Below are positions 28,201 to 40,200 of a stretch of DNA of 64,000 bases, in pieces. Origin of the DNA: Liolophura sinensis (lineage: Eukaryota; Mollusca; Polyplacophora; Chitonida; Chitonidae); contig NC_088304.1 in assembly GCF_032854445.1 (NCBI RefSeq), positions 1,178,001 through 1,242,000 of the forward strand, written 5' to 3'. Each line of letters opens with the position of its first letter. Position 1 is the first letter of the stretch. The notes beneath the pieces were generated by a model. That model was not told the origin of the DNA and did not search any database. It worked only from the letters and a program-made list of their open reading frames with translations. The position numbers and the translations under genes are program-made.

Positions 28201-31200
28201 ATTCTCATATCTACGTGCATTGTACTGGGTGCAGTAATGACATTCTCATATCTACGTGCATTGTACTGGGTGCAGTAATGACATTTTCATATCTAAGTGC
28301 ATTGTCCTGGGTGCAGTAATGACATTCTCATATCTACGTGCATTGTACTGGGTGCAGTAATGACATTCTCATATCTACATGCATTGTACTGGGTGCAGTA
28401 ATGACATTCTCATATGTACATGCATTGTACTGGGTGCAGTAATGACATTCTCATATGTACATGCATTGTACTGGGTGCAGTAATGACATTCTCATATCTA
28501 CGTGCATTGTACTGGGTGCAGTAATGACATTCTCATATGTACATGCATTGTACTGGGTGCAGTAATGACATCCTCATATCTACGTGCATTGTACTGGGTG
28601 CAGTAATGACATCCTCATATCTACGTGCATTGTACTGGGTGCAGTAATGGCATTCTCATATCTACGTGCATTGTACTGGGTGCAGTAATGACATTCTCAT
28701 ATGTACATGCATTGTACTGGGTGCAGTAATGACATTCTCATATCTACGTGCATTGTACTGGGTGCAGTAATGACATTCTCATATCTACGTGCATTGTACT
28801 GGGTGCAGTAATGACATTCTCATATCTACGTGCATTGTACTGGGTGCAGTAATGACATTTTCATATCTAAGTGCATTGTCCTGGGTGCAGTAATGACATT
28901 CTCATATCTACGTGCATTGTACTGGGTGCAGTAATGACATTCTCATATCTACATGCATTGTACTGGGTGCAGTAATGACATTCTCATATGTACATGCATT
29001 GTACTGGGTGCAGTAATGACATTCTCATATGTACATGCATTGTACTGGGTGCAGTAATGACATTCTCATATCTACGTGCATTGTACTGGGTGCAGTAATG
29101 ACATTCTCATATGTACATGCATTGTACTGGGTGCAGTAATGACATTCTCATATCTACGTGCATTGTACTGGGTGCAGTAATGACATTCTCATATCTACAT
29201 GCATTTTACTGGGTGCAGTAATGACATTCTCATATCTAAGTGCATTGTACTGGGTGCAGTAATGACATTCTCATATGTACATGCATTGTACTGGGTGCAG
29301 TAATGACATCCTCATAGCTACATGCATTGTACTGGGTGCAGTAATGACATTCTCATATGTACATGCATTGTACTGGGTGCAGTAGTGACATTCTCATATC
29401 TACATGCATTGTACTGGGTGCAGTAATGACATTCTCATATGTACATGCATTGTACTGGGTGCAGTAATGACATTCTCATATGTACATGCATTGTACTGGG
29501 TGCAGTAATGACATTCTCATATCTACGTGCATTGTACTGGGTGCAGTAATGACATTCTCATATGTACATGCATTGTACTGGGTGCAGTAATGACATTCTC
29601 ATATGTACATGCATTGTACTGGGTGCAGTAATGACATTCTCATATGTACATGCATTGTACTGGGTGCAGTAGTGACATTCTCATATCTACATGCATTGTA
29701 CTGGGTGCAGTAATGACATTCTCATATGTACATGCATTGTACTGGGTGCAGTAATGACATCTTCATATCTACGTGCATTGTACTGGGTGCAGTAATGACA
29801 TTCTCATATCTACGTGCATTGTACTGGGTGCAGTAATGACATTCTCATATGTACATGCATTGTACTGGGTGCAGTAATGACATTCTCATATCTACGTGCA
29901 TTGTACTGGGTGCAGTAATGACATTCTCATATGTACATGCATTGTACTGGGTGCAGTAATGGCATTCTCATATCTACGTGCATTGTACTGGGTGCAGTAA
30001 TGACATTCTCATATGTACATGCATTGTACTGGGTGCAGTAATGACATTCTCATATCTACGTGCATTGTACTGGGTGCAGTAATGACATTCTCATATCTAC
30101 ATGCATTGTACTGAGTGCAGTAATGACATTCTCATATGTACATGCATTGTACTGGGTGCAGTAATGACATTCTCATATCTAAGTGCATTGTACTGGGTGC
30201 AGTAATGACATCCTCATAGCTACATGCATTGTACTGGGTGCAGTAATGACATTCTCATATGTACATGCATTGTACTGGGTGCAGTAATGACATTCTCATA
30301 TCTACGTGCATTGTACTGGGTGCAGTAATGACATTCTCATATCTACGTGCATTGTACTGGGTGCAGTAATGACATTCTCATGTCTACGTGCATTGTACTG
30401 GGTGCAGTAATGACATCCTCTTATCTACGTGCATTGCACTGGGTGCAGTAATGACATTCTCATATCTACGTGCATTGTACTGGGTGCAGTAATGACATTC
30501 TCTTATCTACGTGCATTTTACTGAGTGCAGTAATGACATTCTCATATGTACATGCATTGTACTGGGTGCAGTAATGACATTCTCATATCTACATGCATTG
30601 CTTCCTGAATTATTCTAACATATCTCCAAAAACTGAAAAAATACGCTAAGCAATGGGGAGCGAAGTGTGCCCAAATTGATAATCTATACAGTTGTGGTTC
30701 TCTTCATGGACACTCGAACGGTTCCATTTCGCCGATAAAATAGGGTGGCTAGTTTGTTGCTGTCAGAACGTCTGTTTTCTTCAAAATTTGACAGCTCACA
30801 TTTTCAGAGGACAAAGGCAAAATGGATTTACATATAATAAGTCAGACAGTTAAGTTTAGAGGTGAAATATTTACCATTACCGACATCATATGGCCAATAG
30901 GCACTTGTTCTGTGTATGAGATATAAAAAAGTGACAAGCATTTAGGTGGTACATTTATATCTGGATATGCGCAACAGGGCATTCAGCTCCACAAGATCAT
31001 CAGACTCTCGGCAACTCTACCATCTCAGGAAGCACCAACTTCAACACGAATTTACAAGTTTCTCAAGAAATAAAACCTCTGTTCTGACATATTAACAAAA
31101 AGGAGCGAGCGGTTGTTTTCGGTGTTATCCCCCACCCCACCCCATTATTTTCATAATGGTATATCAGAAAAGAAATAGCAGGTAATATGCCATGTTCAAA

Positions 31201-34200
31201 TAACCTAGATAATGTACAGCAGACGGGAGTTGTTCACTGTTTGAGAACGAAGGGCCAGGGTCAGGCCTCCGGAGTTCTCTAGGAGTGTGAACAGCTCCCG
31301 TCTACTGTGCATTATCTAGGGGATTTGAACATGGCAAACTCCGATTTATTTCTTAAATGATATCTAGTGTCTTTCAGTGGAAATTATTAAATTATGCGTG
31401 TATGCTCTGACTTTCACATGTATTACCTCATGCAAATATGTTTCATGTTCATTAACTGGATGATTTAATAACTTTCTCGCATATTTCTCACACTAACCCA
31501 TCGCTGACCAGAACTACTTTTCGCCACCCACAGGAGGTATAATCACAGCTGAGGACCTAGGGAGGTACACAGTGCGCGAGGAATCTCCCGTCAGCTACAA
31601 GATGCGAAATGGACTCACCATCTTCTCCTCGCGTCCCCCATCAAGTGGACTCATCATCTCCTATATACTTAACATACTAGACGGTGAGATATACTATAAT
31701 TGCCTACACCTATCTTTTTGTGCGCAAATTTATGTGTTAATATTGGCCTATGAACCAAGATGGCGTGGCTAACGTCTGCATTTCCTTTGTGCAGGATATA
31801 ACATGACTCAACCTGACGTGGCTAACATCTATATTTCCTTTGTGCAAGATATAACATCACCCAGGCTGACGTCTATATTTCCTTTGTGCAAGATATAACA
31901 TCACTCAGGCTGACGTCTATATTTCTTTTGTGCAGGATATAACATCACCCAGGCTGACGTCTATATTTCCTTTGTGCAAGATATAGCATCACTCAGGCTG
32001 ACGTCTGTATTACCTTTGTGCAGGATATAAAATCACTCAGGCTGACGTCTATATTTCCTTTGTGCAGGATATAGCATCACTCAGGCTGACGTCTGTATTT
32101 CATTTGTGCAAGACATAGCATCACTCAAGCTGACATGCCTCACGTCTATATAAAGTAGCAGGATATAGCTTTACCCAAGCTGATTTGGCTGACGTCTTTG
32201 TTTCCCTTGTGCAGAATATAGCTTTACCCGGACTGATTTGGCTGACGTCTCTGTTTCCCTTGTGCAGAATATAGCTTTACCCGGACTGATTTGGCTGACG
32301 TCTCTGTTTGCCTTAAGCAGAATATAGCTTTACCCAGGCTGATGTGGCTGACGTCTCTGTTTCCCTTGAGCAGGATATATCTTTACACAGGCTGATTTGG
32401 CTGACGTCTCTGTTTCCCTTGAACAGGATATAGCTTTACCCAGGCTGATTTCGCTAACGTTTCTATTTCCGTTGTGCAGGATACAACCTTACACAAGCTG
32501 ACGTGGCTGACGTGAATAGCACGGTTCTGACCTATCACAGAATTGTTGAAGCGTTCAAATTTGGATACGCTAAGAGAACGAACCTTGGAGATGAGCTATT
32601 TTTAGGGCATGTGACAAAGGTAAGCATAGTCATACAGTAAGTCGAACAGACAACGGCGATCTATTTAAAACTAAAGAGTTTGATTTCTCCCAAAAGAAAT
32701 TAATAATTTTAAGAAAATTTCTGCACTGATTTAATTTTTTTTTAAATGATGACCCCCAAAAGCTAATGAATAATGAATACCTAAATAAATAAATATTGTG
32801 ACAAATATCTCACATTTTCAACACTGGCTGTCAAACTATAGGCTTGGAATATAATGAACCTTGGCAAGTGGGATATGGTGTAGTAGAATATTTAAGGCGT
32901 TCTTAATAATAATGAAGTGAATGCCGATAATTGCGGGATTCCCTTAGTCAATTCATTCTCAAATCCCACCATCCTTAAGCAGCTTTAAAGGCAAAGACAA
33001 CACTAATGTGAAATATATATATATATCAGACGAAAAACACTGTCCAGAAAAATAGTTCGATTTATTATTATATTTTTAATTACATTTATTTTATTCTAGT
33101 AAAATCGATACGAAACTATGGATTGTACGGTGTCAATTTCTGATCAAATTGGAACTAATGACGTTACATAAGGTTTTTGCTGCTGAACACACACTGCTAG
33201 ATTTCATCATTAAGTATGCATATATACATATAGATGTATGAATATATTCGCCGAATAGGCCTTAAACGAACTATTTCAAGCAGAAAATGTGACGTCACAG
33301 ATACATTCTGGTTTTAAAACCATTCTATTCTATTGGAAAAATTCTAAACTAATAACTTGAACTATTTTCCTGTACAGTGTTTAGTGGTCTTTCCTGTGAT
33401 ATATACTTCATTTCAGCGATTTCTTTGTCCTTAAGTTAAGTTTCGACAAATAGTACCGTTTAAACAATGTTTTTTTACATGATGTATATAGGATCATACG
33501 GCTGTTAATATACGGCTTTTGTTTATAGCTTCAAAGGATGCGTGAAACGCTGGGTTTTTATTGGGTTGTTATAATACAAGATATAGTTTGTGGTTTAACA
33601 TATAGGCCACATCATAGTTTTCTTGATGCGTAAAAAATGCTTTAAGCAACAATTTTCCTAAGGCCAGTCGAGAAAGTAGGTTGCTGTGGTTAGGTCAACA
33701 ATGATAGCGGTAAAAAACACCTTAGTGAGAGAACTCGAATTTGTAGCGCTTTGCTAGTCCTGCGCTCCCATTAAGCTCATTGATGACGTCATTTCTGAAT
33801 ATTTCCGAGCATTGACAGAAAATATGCGTAAATTAGAGGGGCTAGTAAGAAATATAAATCATGCCTCAAAAACGGAACAAAATGTCTCATGTTTTTATCA
33901 TATCTTCGGTCATGTTTCTTAAAACCGTACTCTTCGTTTTATAATACCTTTTACATATCCTTCAAGGTGATATTACAGAAAGCATTTTGTGCAAGAGCCC
34001 TCAGTTTGCCTTCTTCATTCCGCAGATGATCGAGAATTTGACCTCATCAGATGTGGGGGACAGCATAAGAGCCCGGATCACAGATGACAGGACGCACAAT
34101 TACACGTATTACGAACCGGTGTTTGCTGAAGAACCTGACCTAATGGGTACCGCCCACCTGTCAGTCATGGCTGCGAATGGAGATGCCGTGTCTGTCACCA

Positions 34201-37200
34201 GTACCATCAACTTATAGTAAGTTATAATTTGGGTACCGCCCACCTGTCAGTAATGGCTGCGAACGGACATGCCGTGTAGTTCACCAGTAAAATGAACTTG
34301 TAGTAAGTTATAATTTAGGTACCGCCCACCTGTCAGTAATGGCTGCGAGTGGACATGCCGTGTCGTTCACCAGTAAAATGAACTTATGGTAAGTTATAAT
34401 TTGGGTACCGCCCACCTGTCAGTAACGGCTGCGAGTGGACATGCCGTGTCGTTCACCAGTAAAATGAACTCATGGTAAGTTATAATTTGGGTACCGCCCA
34501 TCTGTCAGTAATGGCTGCGAGTGGACATGCCGTGTCGTTCACCAGTAAAATGAACTTATAGTAAGTTATAATTTGGGTACCGCCCACCTGTCAGTCATGG
34601 CTGCGAATGGAGATGCCGTGTCTTTCACCAGTACCATCAGCTTATAGTAAGTCATAATTTAGGTACCGCACATATGTCAGTTTTGGCTGCGAATGGAGAT
34701 GCTGTTTTGGCCACGAGTACCATCAGCTTGTTATAAGCCGTAATTTGGGAAGCGCCCACCTGTCAGTCATGGCTGCGAATGGACATGCAGTGTCTGTCAA
34801 CAGTACCATCAATTTACGGTAAGTTATAATTTGGGTACTGCCCACCTGTCAGTTTTGGCTGCGAATGGACATGCCGTGTCGATCACCAGTACCATCAGCT
34901 TGTTATAAGTCGTAGTTTGGAAGCGCCCACCTGTCAGTCATGGCTGCGAATGGACATGCCGTGTAGTTCACCAGTAAAATGAACTTGTAGTAAGTTATAA
35001 TTTGGGTACCGCCCACCTGTCAGTAATGGCTGCGAGTGGACATGCCGTGTCGTTCACCAGTAAAATGAACTTATGGTAAGTTATAATTTGGGTACCGCCC
35101 ACCTGTCAGTAACGGCTGCGAGTGGACATGCCGTGTCGTTCACCAGTAAAATGAACTCATGGTAAGTTATAATTTGGGTACCGCCCATCTGTCAGTAATG
35201 GCTGCGAGTGGACATGCCGTGTCGTTCACCAGTAAAATGAACTTATAGTAAGTTATAATTTGGGTACCGCCCACCTGTCAGTCATGGCTGCGAATGGAGA
35301 TGCCGTGTCTTTCACCAGTACCATCAGCTTATAGTAAGTCATAATTTAGGTACCGCACATATGTCAGTTTTGGCTGCGAATGGAGATGCTGTTTTGGCCA
35401 CGAGTACCATCAGCTTGTTATAAGCCGTAATTTGGGAAGCGCCCACCTGTCAGTCATGGCTGCGAATGGACATGCAGTGTCTGTCAACAGTACCATCAAT
35501 TTACGGTAAGTTATAATTTGGGTACTGCCCACCTGTCAGTTTTGGCTGCGAATGGACATGCCGTGTCGATCACCAGTACCATCAGCTTGTTATAAGTCGT
35601 AGTTTGGGAAGCGCCCACCTGTCAGTCATGGCTGCGAATGGACTTGCCGTGTCTGTCACCAGTACCATCAACTTACGGTAAGTTATAATTTGGGTACTGC
35701 CCACCTGTCAGTCATGGCTGCGAATGGAGATGCCGTGTCTATCAACAGTACCATCAACTTACGGTAAGTTATAATTTGGGTACCGCACATATGTGAGTTT
35801 TGGCTGCGAATGGAGATGCTGTTTTGGTCACGAGTACCATCAGCTTGATATAAGTCGTAATTTGGGAAGCGCCCATCTGTCAGTCATGGCTGCGAATGGA
35901 GATGCCGTGTCTGTCAACAGTACCATCGACTTATAATAAGTCATAATTCAGGTACCGCACATATGTGAATTTTGGCTGCGAATGGAGATGCTGTTTTGGT
36001 CACGAGTACCATCAGCTTGTTATAAGTCGTAATTTGGGAAGCGCCCACCTGTCAGTCATGGCTGCGAATGGACTTGCTGTGTCTGTCAACAGTACCATCA
36101 ATTTACGGTAAGTTATAATTTGGGTACCGCCCACCTGTCGGTCATGGCTGCGAATGGACATGCCGTGTCGTTCACCGGTAAAATGAACTTGTGATAAGTC
36201 ATAATTTAGGTACCGCCCACCTTTCAGTCTTGACTGTGAATGGAGATGCCGTGTCGATCACCAGAGCTATCAACTTATATTAAGTCATAATTTAGGTACC
36301 ACCCACCAGTAAGTTATGGCTGCAAATGGACATGCTGTTTTAGTCACCAGAACCATCAACGTATAGTCGTAACCTGGGTACCGCCCATCTGTCAATAATG
36401 GCTGCAAATGGGGATGTCGTGTCGGTCACCAGCACTAGTAGGTAGGTCGGCTTGTAGTAGGTTAAAGACCCTGAACGTTTTAAATTCGAATTCACGTTAG
36501 CGTTACAACAATGTGTGAATGACCATGGTTACGTATCACAATAACTCATATCAGTTTTATTAAATTTCCCATCGGTGTCATTATCACAATTTGAAAGTAG
36601 TTTTCGAAACGTTTATTCTGGACTTATTATTCTGCCTACAACACTGGACAGGTGCAATGACAAGCATGTAACTAACTCCATTGTAATTGTCTAAAATATT
36701 TAGAACTTATCATTAATGTTTGCTCTTTGCCAGTATAGAAGCGTTTTACTTTAAACATCGGTCACAAATGACTCTCCATGGAAATGCATTACCGTGGTTG
36801 AAAAAGCGTTGTATCTTTAAACGCCATATTGAAATGTCCCAATGGTAAGCAGTGAATCTAAATTTCGCCCTCTTCTGCTTATTCACAGTTTTGGTTCTAA
36901 AGTAGTGGGCTCTAGAACAGGTATTGTGTTTAATAACGAGATGGACGATTTCTCCACGCCCGGTCAGAACAACGCCTTCAACCTTCCGCCCTCTCCGGCC
37001 AATTTCATCCGGCCTGGAAAGCGCCCCCTATCCTCTATGTCACCCACTATCTTCGTGGACAAGGACGGGATAGTCCGGCTGGTGGCCGGGGCCTCCGGGG
37101 GGTCGCAGATTACCACAACCGTAGCCTGGGTAACACTTTTTGTTAATTCTTGTAAGGATAGAATGCTTCATGTCCCAGAGCCCGTATTTATCACGTAAAA

Positions 37201-40200
37201 TATCAAGCACAGCCACAATGGGTGATTTTCGAGGAATTCTTTTGTCGTCAAAAGTGAAACAGCCCTACTGTGTCATTTGACTTGTCAAAAATGTTAAACA
37301 ACCTTCGTTAACATTATTTTACCAATCACCTGTCTCGACCTTTTCCAGAAGCACAAATGACAAATCTCTCCTTTAGGAATTTGTCAAGTTCCCAATCGTT
37401 CAGTTTCTCGATTTTCTCAGTCTCAGTCATCATTTGTCTAGTCTAAATTACTTTTTAAGAACTTTCTTCCGACGCCTATGTTATAGTAAATGTGATCAAA
37501 AGTTGCCTAACATATTTGGCAGGTCATACAGTTGGACTTTTCCTACCTTTATCCATGAAAGAGTTCGAACTCGAATCTGCCCTATTAAAATGTTTTTAAA
37601 ATGTGGATACTTATTGTTTTCTGAACACATACTCCTCACAGCGTATGTGCCGCTCTCTACGCTCGCTGTACATTACTGCCGCCATTAAACAAACTTGACC
37701 TTTGGAGCCTTTGTAAGGCATGTAGGCTTGTTTAGGTTCAGCCTCACCACTTGTGTCCTCGCGCAGAACTACTTAATCAACGTTCATCGATAAGATCGTG
37801 TCAGGTGTTGGTTAGAATCATATTGTGCATACTTTAGATAAACCGAATGCGTGCGCGTAACGTGTTATTACGGACAGAGGGTGAGACAGAGTTTTTGTGT
37901 TTTCTGGAATCACTTCCTGCCTCATCACCGTGACTCCAGTGACCTCAGCGTTCAAGATATCTGTACAAAATTTGCTACTGTTGGCAGTGACGTAAAGCAA
38001 AAGTCGAGAGCGACGCTTGCGCTGTAAGGAGTATGTGTAGAACCATGAATATTTGAGTTCTTTCCTGCTTTGAGTTTGACCTGCAATTTATGACAGAAGT
38101 CTTGATAAATGCGGATGCGGCATCACGAAGCTGTCTTAGACTTAAGTCAGTCTTGACCTATCGCATAATGCCTGAGCTTTCAACACTACTATAACACTAA
38201 TTTCCAATTTTGTTGTAAAGGCTATGACATTTCTAAGTATCAAAAGAAAAAAAAGATAACTCTCAATTTTACCGCAGTAAAAAGTGTTGGACTTAAGATT
38301 AAATCTAACCTAAGTCTGAAACGGCTGCGTGATCCTGAAGCAATCATGTATTATTCTATTTTGTACGTTTATATTTATTCAAATGCAGCAGATTTCCCAA
38401 AGCCAAATTCAACAAAGCACTTTTCCACATTAAAACGCTTCCCCAGCGGCCACGCTAACAGCCTGAGCATGGTGTTTCCAGAAAATGCGATCACTCATTG
38501 GCTAATTCATATAGTCTGGAAGAGAGTACTTATAATTAGCTAGGTCTTAGTCTCAAAATTACTCGTAAGTAGTTAGCTCTTAGTCTGAAGAGTACTTGTA
38601 ATTAGCTAGTGCTTTGTTCTAAAATCCCTCCAAACTAGCTAGCTCTAATTCTCAATATTAATTCACTTCCAGGACATTTAAACACGCACCACCATTGGTC
38701 AGTGTGAAGTGATTTCAAATGAGTCGATTGAGGCCGCTTATTAAGCCAACGCGGTCATCTGTTGAGTTTTAATCAGCTGTATTTGTCATTATTATACTGG
38801 AATTGAAACATCTAAACATTTGATTCAGTCTGAAATCCCTTGTACCTCTCGCTCAGTTTGTTGATGGACGTTTGTAAATCTTCAACCTCCAGGGCTCGGT
38901 TGTTCAAAAGTGTTACATGGTTATTCAGTGATAGGATACGTAAAAATATGGTGTCAGTAATCCTCATATTGAGGAAGGCGTCAGTGATAGGATATGCAGA
39001 TATATGGTGTCAGTAATCCTCATATTGAGGAAGGCGTCAGTGATAGGATATGCAGATATATGGTGTCAGTAATCCTCATATTGGTCAAGGCGTCAGTGAT
39101 AGGATACACAGATATATGGTGTCAGTAATCCTCATATTGGTCAAGGCGTCAGTGATAGGATATGCAGATATATGGTGTCAGTAATCCTCATGCTGAGCAA
39201 GGTGTCAGTGATAGGATATGCAGATATATGGTGTCAGTAATCCTCATATTGGGCAAGGCGTCAGTGATAGGATATGCAGATATATGGTGTCAGTAGTCCT
39301 CATATTGGGCAAGGCATCAGTGATAGGATACACAAATATATGGTGTCAGTAATCCTCATACTGGGCAAGGCGTCAACAAGACCATCAAGTGAAGAAGGTG
39401 TATAGGTGAATCGCTTCAGCGATGTGACCATTGTAGGCATAACTCAATAAAGGGAGATAACATACTCAGCAGACACATAAATCTGGTTCCCTGACGTATT
39501 ATGCGTACCTTGAACATCTGCAGCGATTAGCGCCATCAGGGGGAGGGAACCAGCTAGCAGACACATTTGACGTCGTCTGCAGGATTCGAGAATATATCTG
39601 TACCCCATGTGACCGTTGATGTCCAATAAAAAGCGGAGTATTTTGTCTGATGCGGGATAATAGCTATTACCGGTGTCAAATCATATTATATATTTGTGAT
39701 TTTAACAAAACCCAGTAAAGTTTTATAGTGACTAAATGGAACAGCCGGAAATTTAGTTCATATTTAATACAGTGTTACGCAATTATTTTTGGGCCAAGTT
39801 CAAAACTGAAGACTTGATTTATTTATTTATTTGATTGGTATTTTACGCCGTACTCAAAAATATTTCACTTATAGTACGGCGACCAGCATTATGGTTGGAA
39901 GAAACCGGGCAGAGCCCGGAGGAAACCCACGACCATCCGCAGGTTGATGGCAGACTTTCCCACATGTGGCCTGAAAACTTGAAGTTAAATCTTTGTATTA
40001 AGTCTTAACACAAGTTTGAAAAACCAGGCCCTGTCTTCTGTTAGCCCAGTATACATGTATACAAGTACATAAAATGTGAACCACATTAAATGTGAACCAC
40101 CCAATCCAACCACACTCTGGCGTTACAGGTGGCGATGCAAGCCCTGTGGTTTGGTTTGGACATGCAGAAGGCCATCGACAAACCCCGGATGCACCATCAG

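Larger units (their letters stand above)
26860..31533 (+). other. GGT intron 6
   Basis: A 4.7-kb intron dominated by the 41-bp array (27,280-30,600), with a reversed family A SINE before it and a foldback element (31,153-31,370) after it. 30,601-31,150 and 31,371-31,530 show nothing recognisable. Confidence 0.8.
37130..40128 (+). other. GGT intron 10
   Basis: A 3-kb intron. 37,130-38,900 holds nothing recognisable apart from a diverged TTAGCTAG-type direct repeat at 38,535-38,650. After it come the 56-bp array and a family A SINE. ORFs of 60-84 residues here show no motif. Confidence 0.6.

Noticed and set aside
27280..30600. CRISPR-like regularly spaced repeats
   Set aside because: The repeats are directly adjacent, with no unique spacers, in a eukaryotic intron. 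The same holds for the other arrays.
27280..30600. Intron 6 array as exon-edge-derived
   Set aside because: GGGTGCAG in the unit looks like an acceptor, but neither exon 6 nor exon 7 edges match the unit.
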